Positions 7,579-16,394 are shown, counted from the first letter of the stretch. The stretch is DNA of 64,000 nucleotides from Flammeovirga yaeyamensis (GCF_018736045.1 NZ_CP076132.1:424001-488000), one strand, 5' to 3'. Notes: generated from the letters alone by a model not told the origin. Translations and numbers: made by a program.

Positions 7579-8564
7579 CAATAAAAGTAAATATTCTTTT
7601 AGCGGCACGTAACGAAGAGAAGTATTTAAAAAAATGCGTAGAAAGTCTAGTGCATCAAAAACTAGATGAGGATATTGTCGTGAAAATTTTAATTGGTAAT
7701 GATCAGTCAGAGGATAATACTTTAAAAATTGCAGAAAATTTAAAGCATAGATATGAAGAAGTAGATTGTTATACAGTACCTAATCATAAAGACTATAAAG
7801 GTAAACTGAATGTATTACATTTTTTGTCTCAAAAAGTGGAAGGTCAGTATCTGTTATTTGCTGATGCGGATACAATTTATCCTAATAGTTGGGTGAATTT
7901 TATGCTAAAATCATTACAAAAATCCGATTTTGTTACAGGAGTGACAATTCCTAAACGAAATTCTTTTTTGGATAGATGGCAAAGATTGGAATGGATGCAG
8001 GCTCTTAAAAATCTTCAAATGCTATCTGTTTTTAATATTGGAGTAACAGCAATGGGAAATAATATGGGGATTTCTAAAGCAGCTTTTGATGCTATTGGTG
8101 GTTATAACAATATTAAAACAACAGCCGTAGAAGATTTTGTTCTTTTTAATAAGCACTTAAAATCAGGAGGGGACTTTATACAACTATTTCAGTATGAAGT
8201 GTTAGCAGAAACAGAAGGAGTAGACAGTATATTGTTATGGCTAAAACAAAGAAACCGATGGTTTCAAGGAGGAAAGAAAACTCACCCTCTTTTAATTTTT
8301 TTAAATTACATTAATATTTTAACGCTCCCTTTTTTAGTATTTTTTAGTTTGTTATGTCCTCAAATATGGTCAGTTACTGTTAGCATATTGCTTCTCAAGT
8401 TTTTAATGATGGTCATTTTTCAATACCAACTAAAAATAAAAATCGATTGGTGGATGTCGTTATTCTATGAACCAATCTACAGTTTTATGTATTTACGACT
8501 TTTTATCTATCGTTTTTCATCACCTGCTATCGATTGGAAGGGAAGACTTTATAAATCCGAATAA
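7575..8564 (+). CDS. Membrane-bound GT2 glycosyltransferase (processive type)
   Basis: A 329-residue family 2 glycosyltransferase acting at the cytoplasmic face of the inner membrane. The GT-A domain shows the N-terminal strand VNILLAARNEE, the NDQSEDNT donor site near 46, the DAD metal motif near 99 (LFADADTIYP), an ED pair near 190 (AVEDFVLF) and the QRNRW acceptor motif near 226 (Q-x-x-RW, typical of cellulose or chitin synthase-like processive enzymes). Three to four membrane segments follow (about 240-315). I chose the ATG at 7575 over a TTG two codons earlier. There is no BcsB- or PgaB-like partner nearby, so the product is unknown; it could be a secreted polymer or a lipid-linked sugar. 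Confidence 0.85.
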   Translation: MTIKVNILLAARNEEKYLKKCVESLVHQKLDEDIVVKILIGNDQSEDNTLKIAENLKHRYEEVDCYTVPNHKDYKGKLNVLHFLSQKVEGQYLLFADADTIYPNSWVNFMLKSLQKSDFVTGVTIPKRNSFLDRWQRLEWMQALKNLQMLSVFNIGVTAMGNNMGISKAAFDAIGGYNNIKTTAVEDFVLFNKHLKSGGDFIQLFQYEVLAETEGVDSILLWLKQRNRWFQGGKKTHPLLIFLNYINILTLPFLVFFSLLCPQIWSVTVSILLLKFLMMVIFQYQLKIKIDWWMSLFYEPIYSFMYLRLFIYRFSSPAIDWKGRLYKSE

Positions 8565-8590
8565 ACTTCCCCCACATTAAAACTTATTCT

Positions 8591-8598
8591 TACCTTTG
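8591..8598 (+). promoter_or_regulatory. Candidate -7 box for the GmhB-like gene
   Basis: TACCTTTG is an exact TAnnTTTG match 28 bases before the start. No clear -33 TTG is seen. It would make the phosphatase gene independent of the GT2 gene. Confidence 0.4.
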
Positions 8599-8626
8599 TC
8601 GCAATATCAATTACTTTAAAATATTC

Positions 8627-9157
8627 ATGAAAAAGAATAAGTGTGTCTTTTTAGACAGAGATGGCGTTTTAAATAAAGACTATGTGGACTACGCTTACAC
8701 CTTAGAAAAATTCGAAGTGTTGCCAGGCGTGCCAGAAGCACTTAATAAATTGAAGGATGCAGGCTTTAAGCTTGTGATTTTAACCAATCAATCCGGAATC
8801 GTAAAAGGAATTTACAAAAAAGAAGACGTTTACATTTGTCATAATGCATTGCAAGAAGCTTGTGATCATGCTATTGATGATATGTTTTATGCACCATTAC
8901 ACGAAAAGTGGTCAAATTCTTTGAGTAGAAAACCTGGTACTTTGATGTTCGAAAGAGCCATCTACAAGTACAATGCAGACATGGAAAACACTTGGATGAT
9001 TGGTGATAAAGAAAGAGATTTAATTCCAGCAGAGAAAGTGGGTATTCAACACAGAATTCAAGTAGACAACCCATTGGTAGAAGGTTCTGTAGCTACTCAT
9101 TACGCAAAAAACCTTTTGGAAGCAGTAGATAAGATTATTCTTGCTAATCAAGAGTAG
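8627..9157 (+). CDS. HAD-IIIA phosphatase, GmhB-like (histidinol/heptose bisphosphate phosphatase type)
   Basis: A 176-residue haloacid dehalogenase-type phosphatase. Motif I is FLDRDGVLN near residue 8-16 (nucleophile and acid aspartates), motif II is LTNQSG near 51-56, motif III is RKPGT near 104-108 and motif IV is IGDKERDL near 125-132. This pattern fits D-glycero-D-manno-heptose 1,7-bisphosphate 7-phosphatase, a step in ADP-heptose supply for lipopolysaccharide core. The zinc loop of E. coli GmhB (C-P-H then C-x-C-R-K-P) is lost: the equivalent segments read YAPLH and SLSRKP with no cysteine, and the loop is short. Substrate is therefore uncertain. A hairpin terminator follows. Confidence 0.78.
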   Translation: MKKNKCVFLDRDGVLNKDYVDYAYTLEKFEVLPGVPEALNKLKDAGFKLVILTNQSGIVKGIYKKEDVYICHNALQEACDHAIDDMFYAPLHEKWSNSLSRKPGTLMFERAIYKYNADMENTWMIGDKERDLIPAEKVGIQHRIQVDNPLVEGSVATHYAKNLLEAVDKIILANQE

Positions 9158-9180
9158 ATACACGAACAAATAGATAATAA

Positions 9181-9206
9181 CCCATGATTGAAATCATGGG
9201 TTTTTT
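9181..9206 (+). terminator. Terminator after the GmhB-like gene
   Basis: A perfect 9-bp stem (CCCATGATT with its complement), a 2-base loop and six T. Its stem is a near copy of the hairpin at 9305-9324, so it may belong to the same repeat family. Confidence 0.75.
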
Positions 9207-9216
9207 AATATATTGA

Positions 9217-9324
9217 TTTTATTCAGACTTTAGTCTGAATAAAATTGTGGTACAACCTAATTTTGGTAAACACTTTAGTGTTTGCCAAAATCAACTTTTA
9301 CCAACCCACGATTTTAATCGTGGG
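9217..9324. repeat. Cluster of three tight palindromes (REP-like)
   Basis: Three hairpins in a row, each with a two-base TT loop: a perfect 13-bp stem at 9217-9244 (core ATTCAGACT), a 14-bp stem with one G-T wobble at 9261-9290 (core GGTAAACACT), and a perfect 9-bp stem at 9305-9324 (CCCACGATT). The last matches the terminator stem at 9181-9200 except for a compensating base-pair change and its loop. There is no coding potential. The shape resembles REP/BIME elements moved by RAYT transposases, but no such gene is in the window. Confidence 0.75.
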
Positions 9325-9361
9325 CCATGAAAATAGCTTTAGATTGTGAATACTTGTTACC

Positions 9362-9844
9362 CTAAAACAAAGTCACCAGATAATCACACAACTCCTCTAA
9401 ATATTTTTTATCGGTATCATCAAAAGTTGATAATTGCTCACTGTCAATATCAAGAACTCCTAAAACCTCATTATCTTTAATTAAAGGAACAACGATTTCA
9501 GACCTAGAAGCAGAACTACAAGCAATGTGTCCAGGAAAAGCTTCAACGTCTTCCACCACAAAAGTTCTTTTTTCTTCCCATGCACTTCCACAAACTCCTT
9601 TACCTTTTTTGATTCTTGTACACGCTATAGGGCCTTGAAATGGACCTAAAATCAGTTCGTCTTCTTTCACCAAATAAAACCCTATCCATAGGTGTTTAAA
9701 TGCAGTCGTTAAAACAGCACATGAATTGGATAAATTTGCTACTAGGTCAGTTTCAATCGAAGTGAGTCCTTTAATCTGTGGTATCAATGATTCGTATAAT
9801 TGATCTTTCGATGTATCTGAAGGGATAAATAATTCTTCTGCCAT
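9362..9844 (-). CDS. msrC: Free methionine (R)-sulfoxide reductase (GAF fold)
   Basis: A 160-residue single GAF-domain protein that reduces free L-methionine-(R)-sulfoxide in the cytosol, coupled to thioredoxin. All three active-site cysteines of the fRMsr family are present: C75 (GPIACTRI), C85 (GKGVCGSAW) and C109 (GHIACSSASRSEIVVPL); the C-terminal block VLGVLDIDS is also typical. Length matches the family. The gene is transcribed alone from a TACCTTTG box on the minus strand. The assignment from sequence is firm, although the E. coli name is borrowed. Confidence 0.95.
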   Translation of the reverse strand: MAEELFIPSDTSKDQLYESLIPQIKGLTSIETDLVANLSNSCAVLTTAFKHLWIGFYLVKEDELILGPFQGPIACTRIKKGKGVCGSAWEEKRTFVVEDVEAFPGHIACSSASRSEIVVPLIKDNEVLGVLDIDSEQLSTFDDTDKKYLEELCDYLVTLF

Positions 9845-9894
9845 GTTTAATTCTTGTTTAAATACTATTTTTATAAACCTGAATTTCCGAATAA

Positions 9895-9902
9895 CAAAGG
9901 TA
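9895..9902 (-). promoter_or_regulatory. Candidate -7 box for msrC; rest of gap empty
   Basis: On the minus strand this reads TACCTTTG, 51 bases upstream of the start. No clear -33 TTG is seen. The rest of the 301-base divergent gap (9845-10145) is AT-rich and I see no gene or strong repeat in it. Confidence 0.4.
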
Positions 9903-10145
9903 CAAGGAATGTATAAAAAATGATATTATATAGTGTTTACGTAAGATATGATCAAAATTTAATATCAAATAAAGTACAAAGGTGGTTTAAATGTTTTATT
10001 TTTATTGATGTTGTTTCCTAAAACCTTGATGATCGAGCTAAGGTGAATACATTTTTTATTTAATAATAGCATTATTATCCTTCTTAATTATAAATGATTA
10101 CTTAAGTCTAGAAGGGTAATCTATTTAATTGTTGACCTATATTCT

Positions 10146-11609
10146 ATGAAAGTTACTCCGTTAAAAATACTTCAAATTCTAGTGTACATTGGCTTAATGA
10201 TGAGTATAATCTTAATCATGTCCCCGAACCAAATCGAGGTATTTGGCTGGGAAGTGAAAATACCATCCACCAAAGATGTATTTCCAGAAAGTCTTTTAAC
10301 AGCAAATGAGGATGAAAACGTTCAACCTGATGCGTTAGAAGAGGTAGAGGAAGATTCTTTAACAGTTGACCTAACTGAAATAAAAAAATCATCTACTTGG
10401 CAGCCAGTAGAGGAGAAGCCACTTGTAGTAAAAACACCAAAGGGAGCTGTGGCCATAGAATATCCAAATAATGAGAAAACCTATCTAGATTCTTTTTTTC
10501 AAGGGTTGAGTAGTATCTCTGAAGAAGGAAATCTAATTCGTGTATTGCATTATGGAGATTCTCAGTTAGAGGGGGATAGAATGACAGAGCGTTTAAGAAA
10601 AAATTTGCAACAACAATTTGGAGGCTGTGGAGTAGGTTTAGTTCCAATTATGGAGCTAAAAAATATGAGAACTACTTTAAGTCAAGATTATTCTAATAAT
10701 TGGGATCAGTATTTATGTTTTGGTCCTAAAAAGTATAGAGGAAAGCATAATGATTATGGATTCTTTGGGAAATATTTTACATATGAAGGAACGGAAGCAT
10801 CAATCAATTTTACAAAGGCTCCTTATTCTAAAAAACTGCATAAAGAGTTTGAAAACTTTAATGTCTATTTAAGAAATACAGTAGCTGATGTAGGCTTGGA
10901 TTATGCTATGAACTCTGTGGAAGGTAAAACAGTAAATATTGAAGCTTCTTCCACACCTAAAATGATAAAACTACCGATATCTGGTGCTTTAGGAGAAGTT
11001 GATGTTCACTTTAAATCTGATGTTTCCCCTGAAGTGTATGGTGTTAGTTTTGATTGTAATTCAGGTATTGCAGTTGATAATATTCCAATGAGAGGGAGTT
11101 CTGGGACAGATTTTACCAAGATAAGAAAAGGTTTATTAGGTGATTTAGTTAAAGATCTGAATGTGAAGCTAGTCATTCTTCAGTTTGGTGTAAATGTTGT
11201 ACCTCAAGAAGCAGAAAACTACTCATTTTATGAGCGTCTTTTAGTGAAACAAATTAATTACTTCAAAGAAGTAAATCCTGATATTAAATTATTAATAGTG
11301 GGTGTGTCGGACATGGCGAGAAAAAATGGACAAAAAATAGAATCTTATCCTAATATTGACGCTGTAAGAGCAGCGGAAAGAAGAGCAGCTAATAAAGCCG
11401 GAGCAGCGTATTGGGATTTATATTTAGCTATGGGAGGTCCTAATTCGATTGTTAAATGGGCGGATAAATCACCTGCTTGGGCAGGCCGAGATTATACTCA
11501 CTTCACTAGAAAGGGAGCTAATTTTATAGGAGATATGCTTCACAATGAGTTAATGCGAGAGTATCAAAGGTATAAAAACAGAAATAAGGAGGATGTCACT
11601 TCAAAATAA
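10146..11609 (+). CDS. Membrane-anchored SGNH/GDSL hydrolase-like protein
   Basis: A 487-residue protein with one N-terminal membrane anchor (about 8-26, ILVYIGLMMSIILIM), an acidic linker (about 50-80), and an extracytoplasmic SGNH domain from about 130. Block I is LHYGDSQLEGDRM with nucleophile S139; block III is LQFGVNVV; block V near 462 (DYTHFTRKGA) supplies the Asp-x-x-His pair. The family removes acyl groups from glycans or lipids. Such paired SGNH proteins in Bacteroidota often accompany O-acyltransferases (MBOAT), but none is next to this pair. The substrate is unknown, possibly acetylated surface polysaccharide. It overlaps the next gene by 17 bases. Confidence 0.82.
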   Translation: MKVTPLKILQILVYIGLMMSIILIMSPNQIEVFGWEVKIPSTKDVFPESLLTANEDENVQPDALEEVEEDSLTVDLTEIKKSSTWQPVEEKPLVVKTPKGAVAIEYPNNEKTYLDSFFQGLSSISEEGNLIRVLHYGDSQLEGDRMTERLRKNLQQQFGGCGVGLVPIMELKNMRTTLSQDYSNNWDQYLCFGPKKYRGKHNDYGFFGKYFTYEGTEASINFTKAPYSKKLHKEFENFNVYLRNTVADVGLDYAMNSVEGKTVNIEASSTPKMIKLPISGALGEVDVHFKSDVSPEVYGVSFDCNSGIAVDNIPMRGSSGTDFTKIRKGLLGDLVKDLNVKLVILQFGVNVVPQEAENYSFYERLLVKQINYFKEVNPDIKLLIVGVSDMARKNGQKIESYPNIDAVRAAERRAANKAGAAYWDLYLAMGGPNSIVKWADKSPAWAGRDYTHFTRKGANFIGDMLHNELMREYQRYKNRNKEDVTSK

Positions 11610-12855
11610 AATAAGACCCTTCATAGGACTTCTAACTGTATTAATATTAGTAGCACATGCTACTCCAAAGTCAGGGAACAACAAAAATAGACCTTTTGTA
11701 GCCTATGATTTTATCCGTATGGATTTGAATCAACTTCAACCTTTCGGAGATACAATTTTATACCCTTTTTATAGAAAACTAAAAAATTTATCAGAACATA
11801 AAGAGGGGCATGTTAAGATCTTGCATTTAGGAGATTCACATATACAAGCTGATTTGTTTTCTGGTTGGGTTAGACAGCGGTTTTATGAAAATCCTCAATT
11901 TCAAATGTCTGGGAGAGGTTTTATTTTCCCTTTTAAAGCTGTGAAAACCAATAACCCTTACAATTATAAGGTAAGTAAAATTGGCGAATGGAAAGGACAA
12001 AGATGTTCGATTAGTTATCATAAAAGTAATTGGGGAGCAGCAGGTATTACCGCACATACTAATCAACAATTTGCTAAAATCAATGTCAATGTTAGTACAG
12101 ATTCTATTTATTCATACAGTGGCAATCGAGTAGATGTGTACTATCCGGTAAACGATAAAACTCAATTTACTCCTGTGGTTCAGCCCTTATCAAATAATGC
12201 TCGCTTGCAAAGCGTAGAAAAGCATGATCAATATGTCTCTTTTAAGTTTGATAAAGCTATTAAAGAGTTTCGTCTGAGTTTTAGAAAAGAAAATAAGCAT
12301 CAAACTCAGTTTTCTTTAAGAGGTTTTGATGTTGAAAATGATAAGATGAATGGTTTGACCTATAGTTCTGTTGGCGTAAATGGAGCAAAAGCGACTTCTT
12401 TTTTAAGGTGTAAAGAACTTAATAATGACCTAAAAGCTATTCAACCCGATTTAATTATTTTGTCATTAGGAACTAACGATGCCTTTGTTCCTCCATTTTA
12501 TCCTACAGTTTTTTATCAAAAATATCTCTCGTTGATTGAAGAGATTCAAACAACCCTTCCAGAGGCAGCAATTCTCATTACCACACCGGGTGATAACTTG
12601 CGAAAATCAAGATATATCAATAAAGATAACGTTAAAGCTATTCAGGAATTATATAAAGTAGCTCAAGAAAGAAATCTTGCTGTATGGGACTTCTTTCAAG
12701 TAATGGGAGGCTTATCTTCCATCAATAAATGGAATGAAAAGTCGATGACCGCTGGAGATAAAGTACACCTGAATAGATCAGGTTATCAATACCAAGGAGA
12801 GCTCTTGTATAGAGCTATCATTTCAGACTATAATAAGTTTACAACATATCACTAA
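11593..12855 (+). CDS. Secreted SGNH/GDSL hydrolase-like protein
   Basis: A 420-residue protein with a signal peptide (about 1-24, ending HATP). Block I is LHLGDSHIQADLF with nucleophile S82, block III is SLGTNDAFVPP near residue 295 and block V is VHLNRSGYQYQGE near 393 with the catalytic histidine. It is a diverged paralogue of the preceding gene: both share the long insert after block I and the late MGG-x-x-SI-x-KW segment. The start overlaps the upstream coding end, and an AAGGAGG sequence abuts the ATG, which is too close for normal spacing, so coupled translation is likely. The two probably act together on one periplasmic substrate; this is inference. Confidence 0.82.
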   Translation: MSLQNKIRPFIGLLTVLILVAHATPKSGNNKNRPFVAYDFIRMDLNQLQPFGDTILYPFYRKLKNLSEHKEGHVKILHLGDSHIQADLFSGWVRQRFYENPQFQMSGRGFIFPFKAVKTNNPYNYKVSKIGEWKGQRCSISYHKSNWGAAGITAHTNQQFAKINVNVSTDSIYSYSGNRVDVYYPVNDKTQFTPVVQPLSNNARLQSVEKHDQYVSFKFDKAIKEFRLSFRKENKHQTQFSLRGFDVENDKMNGLTYSSVGVNGAKATSFLRCKELNNDLKAIQPDLIILSLGTNDAFVPPFYPTVFYQKYLSLIEEIQTTLPEAAILITTPGDNLRKSRYINKDNVKAIQELYKVAQERNLAVWDFFQVMGGLSSINKWNEKSMTAGDKVHLNRSGYQYQGELLYRAIISDYNKFTTYH

Positions 12856-13201
12856 ACGAAGAATATTTTTTGTATTTCATTTAGTCAATACACCTGAATA
12901 AACGTATACATATAATCGTCTTCAAATAATAAATGAATGAATATTCATTATTGAAAATTAGCGTAAATTCAAAGTAAACCATTGTAAAATATTAATAACA
13001 AATGTAAATATTTAAAGTTAAGTGTTGTTTTTACACAGAAAAAGTGGCTTATAATTTGCACATTGCGACCCTTGAAATTAATATTGTTTCAATTGTTATG
13101 TATGCATAACACTTTTTGTATCAATCTAATACTAAGAATAAGGTATATTCAAGATGTTTGACTTAAATCTTGAAATGAAATTCATCTAACTTAATATTTT
13201 A
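12856..13201 (+). other. Gene-free gap before the FadL-type gene
   Basis: This AT-rich gap contains a perfect 14-base palindrome (AATGAATATTCATT, 12936-12949). It also has a weak promoter-like pair, TTG at 13025 and TATAATTTG at 13050, with a 22-base gap and one base more than the consensus spacer. Nothing codes. The long leader may control the porin operon, but no riboswitch is recognised. Confidence 0.4.
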
Positions 13202-14464
13202 ATGAAAATCAGAAATCTACTAATGGTTCTGGCAACAGTGTGTATCTCTTCTGCCACTTTTGCTAACGGCTTTCAAGTTCTACTACAAGGAACAAAAGCA
13301 GTGGGTCGAGGAAACGTACAGGTTGGTTTTAGACCAGACGGTTCAAGTTTATTTTTTAATCCTGGCGCATTGTCTTTCTTAGAATCAAGTACAGTGCAAG
13401 TTGGTTTTAACCCCGTTTTCTCCAACATCTCTTATAGACCAATCGATGGTTCTACAAAGCATGCATCAACTTCACCAATGGGAACGCCTTTCCAAGCTTA
13501 TGGTGTATTTAGACCATCTGTAGAGTCACCTTGGGCTTTCGGTTTAGGTGTATTTACTCCATTTGGTTCAACAGTTACCTACGAAGATGGATGGACTGGT
13601 AGATATTCATTACAAGAAATTTCTCTTCAAGCAATTTATATTCAGCCAACGGTATCTTATAGAATCAATGATATGATTTCTGTAGGTGCAGGTATAGATG
13701 TGGTTTATGGTTCAGTATCTTTCAAGAAAGATGTTACAGCTTCAGGAGGAGATGTTGGATTTGATATGGAAGGAAATACTATTCAGTACACTTTTAACGC
13801 AGGTGTGTATATTAAACCAAGTGAAAAATTCTCTGTTGGTTTAAATTACCGTCATGGTGTGGATATGTCAGTGGAAAGAGGAGATGCTTTCTTCAATGTT
13901 CCTAACGCATACATCGGCCAACAATTATTTGGAGATAATTATACGGCAGGCCAACCATATAAAGCAGCATTTGATGCAACTTTACCACTACCTAATACTT
14001 ACGCATTTGGTGTTGGATTCTATCCAAACGAAAAATTATCGATTGGTGTAGATGTGAGTTATGTAACTTGGAGTGTATACAAAGAACTAAAAGTAGAATT
14101 CCCTGATGGCGACTATGCTCCAATTGCATTTGATAGAAGCTGGGAAGATTCTTGGATTTTCAACTTAGGTGCGGATTACATGGTAACAGATGCCTTAACT
14201 GTGAGAGCAGGTGCATATTTAGATACTACTCCAGTACCTGACGGACACATGACTCCAGAATCACCAGATGCGCTTTCGATCGGTACTTCTGTAGGTCTTA
14301 GCTACATGTTCTCTGAAAAATTCGGTGTGGATGCTGCATTCTTGTTTACAAATAAGCAGCAAAGAGAAAATATTGTTCCTGAAGGAAAAGATACAGGTGG
14401 ATTAAATGGTGTGTATAAAGCAACTGCTTACATCCCAAGTATTTCACTAAACTATAACTTCTAA
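13202..14464 (+). CDS. OmpP1/FadL-family outer membrane transport protein
   Basis: A 420-residue outer-membrane beta-barrel with a signal peptide cut after TFA-N. The N-terminal hatch segment (NGFQVLLQGTKAVGRGN, then FNPGALSFLES) is the FadL/TodX signature. The rest alternates short aromatic-ended strands and the protein ends in a phenylalanine strand (SISLNYNF) suited to BAM insertion. The family moves long-chain fatty acids and other hydrophobic compounds across the outer membrane. The gene sits 27 bases upstream of an SGNH lipoprotein gene, a recurrent Bacteroidota pairing, suggesting that the lipoprotein releases acyl chains which this channel imports; that functional link is inference. 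Confidence 0.92.
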   Translation: MKIRNLLMVLATVCISSATFANGFQVLLQGTKAVGRGNVQVGFRPDGSSLFFNPGALSFLESSTVQVGFNPVFSNISYRPIDGSTKHASTSPMGTPFQAYGVFRPSVESPWAFGLGVFTPFGSTVTYEDGWTGRYSLQEISLQAIYIQPTVSYRINDMISVGAGIDVVYGSVSFKKDVTASGGDVGFDMEGNTIQYTFNAGVYIKPSEKFSVGLNYRHGVDMSVERGDAFFNVPNAYIGQQLFGDNYTAGQPYKAAFDATLPLPNTYAFGVGFYPNEKLSIGVDVSYVTWSVYKELKVEFPDGDYAPIAFDRSWEDSWIFNLGADYMVTDALTVRAGAYLDTTPVPDGHMTPESPDALSIGTSVGLSYMFSEKFGVDAAFLFTNKQQRENIVPEGKDTGGLNGVYKATAYIPSISLNYNF

Positions 14465-14491
14465 TCCATCACTCTATCAAAACTAAAAAAA

Positions 14492-16294
14492 ATGATTTTT
14501 AATAAATATAGATCTTTAATCGCAGCTCTAGCTGTAGCATTTTTAGCATCTTGTACTTTGGAGGTGGATGACTTTCAACCTTCCTCTGGTGCAGATAAAG
14601 ACGGAAAAGCTTTAAACTTTACGAGCTATGTTGCTTTAGGTAACTCTTTAACAGCAGGAGTAACTGATAACGCTTGGATGGCAAAATCTCAAGTGAATTC
14701 ATATCCACAATTAATAGCTAATAAGTTACAGGAAGTTGGTTTAGGTGCTCAAGGTTTTAATCAGCCCTTGATCAGTCACTCTGGTGAAGAATATTTTGGT
14801 GCTCCATTTATCTTGACATCTCAAGGACCTTGTTTTTCATGTAAAACACCAAAAGTACCAACATCAAATATTTACCAAGAACATGCTAATGGTGGATTCC
14901 ATAATATGGCTGTTTCTGGAATGAAGGCTGTTGAAGTTAACAATCCTGCATTAGCAGCAGGTCTTTATGGTTACTTTGCAAGTGCACCAGGACAATCGAC
15001 AGTATTATCTGATGCATTAAGTTTAGATCCAACATTTTTCTCAATGTGGTTGGGAGCTAATGATGTATTAGGTTATGCGACAACAGGTGGTTCAATGGGA
15101 CCTGGAGCTATTACTTCTCAATCTGATTATGAAGCAGCAGTTGGGATGGTATTGGATAGCATGGATGCGAGAGGAGCTAAAGGTGTATTATTAAATATTC
15201 CAGATATTACAAATGCAGCCTTGTTCCAAACTACTCCAAATACATTAGAAAAAATGCTTGTTGCAAATGGTATGGAATTAACGGATGAGTTTCTTGCTTT
15301 AGTAAATGGTTATTTAGCAAGTGCATTTGATCCCGTGATTAGAGCTCAGATTGAAGCAGGAAGATCAACTATTGTTTCATTATTGACGCCAATCCCTGCA
15401 GCAGGCAATGCAAATACAATTGCTATTGCTGTGAATACCGCTCCAAATTTAGGAAAAGATCCATCTGTGGCTGCAGATTTAGCTTATACTGTTGTTTATT
15501 TGGGAGCATATAATGAAGCTCTTGGAATGGGTGCTTCAATGGAACAGGCACATCAAGCAGGTTTAGCTTACGCCGCTTCTGCTGAAGGTCAAGCTAATAT
15601 TGCACAATTAGTTGCTTTAGGTATTGATCAATCATGGGCGACTATGACTGGTACTGATGAAGAAGTTGATGAAATAATTGATAATGCTGTTACTTCTACT
15701 ATAGCTCAATTAAAAGTTGCTGGGTATTATCCAGAGTTCACAGCAGAGTCAAATCAATTGCCAGTTTACGATGCTACTTCTCCAACAATGTTAAGAGTAC
15801 CTGCGGAAGGGACTATATTCTCATTAGCTGCATTGACTAAAATTATTGCACTTGGTGAATTAATCTTGTCTGGGGGTGATTTAGACATCACTAAATTGAA
15901 AGATTATCTTCCAGTAAATGATGCAACTGCATCCCAGTTCGAATTTTTGGAAGCAGCTGATGTTAATGCTGTTAAATCAGCAATTGATGGCTATAATACT
16001 TACCTAAATGAGCAAGCTTCTGCAAGAGATTTAGCTTATGTTGATGTAAAATCAGTAATGGATGAAGCTGCCAGCGGTATTATCATTGACGGTGTAACAT
16101 TCTCAACTGCTTATATCTCAGGTAACTTATTCTCCCTTGATGGTGCTCACTTAACTCAAAGAGGATATGCTGTAATTGCAAACTTTGTAATCGATGCTGT
16201 GAACAATAAGTATGGATCAAAAATACCTACTGTTCAACAAAACGATTACCCTGTAATTGAGGAGAGCACACCAGATGTTGCTCCTTCAAATTAA
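14492..16294 (+). CDS. SGNH/GDSL-family lipoprotein hydrolase
   Basis: A 600-residue lipoprotein: signal peptide with lipobox LASC, lipidated at C21. The SGNH fold starts with block I (YVALGNSLTAGV, nucleophile S52), continues with an oxyanion block MWLGANDVLGY near 185 and ends with LDGAHLTQRGYAVIANF near 548, carrying Asp and His of the triad. Large inserts between blocks make it longer than usual lipases. It shares an operon with the FadL-type porin. Acidic residues after the lipidated cysteine would fit surface export in this phylum. Predicted role: extracellular or periplasmic esterase/lipase. A terminator follows 38 bases after the stop. Confidence 0.87.
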   Translation: MIFNKYRSLIAALAVAFLASCTLEVDDFQPSSGADKDGKALNFTSYVALGNSLTAGVTDNAWMAKSQVNSYPQLIANKLQEVGLGAQGFNQPLISHSGEEYFGAPFILTSQGPCFSCKTPKVPTSNIYQEHANGGFHNMAVSGMKAVEVNNPALAAGLYGYFASAPGQSTVLSDALSLDPTFFSMWLGANDVLGYATTGGSMGPGAITSQSDYEAAVGMVLDSMDARGAKGVLLNIPDITNAALFQTTPNTLEKMLVANGMELTDEFLALVNGYLASAFDPVIRAQIEAGRSTIVSLLTPIPAAGNANTIAIAVNTAPNLGKDPSVAADLAYTVVYLGAYNEALGMGASMEQAHQAGLAYAASAEGQANIAQLVALGIDQSWATMTGTDEEVDEIIDNAVTSTIAQLKVAGYYPEFTAESNQLPVYDATSPTMLRVPAEGTIFSLAALTKIIALGELILSGGDLDITKLKDYLPVNDATASQFEFLEAADVNAVKSAIDGYNTYLNEQASARDLAYVDVKSVMDEAASGIIIDGVTFSTAYISGNLFSLDGAHLTQRGYAVIANFVIDAVNNKYGSKIPTVQQNDYPVIEESTPDVAPSN

Positions 16295-16331
16295 TTTGAA
16301 AGTCTAAGATTTTAGAATCTAATAGAAATAC

Positions 16332-16374
16332 AACCTATCTTTTGTCATTATGGCAAGAGATAGGTTTTTTTTTT
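16332..16374 (+). terminator. Terminator of the FadL/SGNH operon
   Basis: A 13-bp stem with one wobble (AACCTATCTTTTG pairing with CAAGAGATAGGTT), a 9-base loop and a ten-T tail. Confidence 0.88.
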
Positions 16375-16386
16375 GACTTCATTTAT

Positions 16387-16394
16387 TACTTTTG
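16387..16394 (+). promoter_or_regulatory. Candidate -7 box for the ClC gene
   Basis: TACTTTTG fits TAnnTTTG about 105 bases upstream of the start. The nearest TTTG upstream is only 11 bases away, too close for a normal -33 element. Confidence 0.25.

Noticed and set aside
9217-9324. CRISPR-like array
   Set aside because: The units are palindromes with different sequences and no regular repeat-spacer pattern, and no cas genes are near.
12856-13201. Riboswitch in the leader of the FadL operon
   Set aside because: I could find no conserved aptamer core or terminator/antiterminator pair, only one AT-rich palindrome.
13854-14051. Plus-strand 65-residue frame inside the FadL-type gene
   Set aside because: An alternative-frame shadow with no motif.
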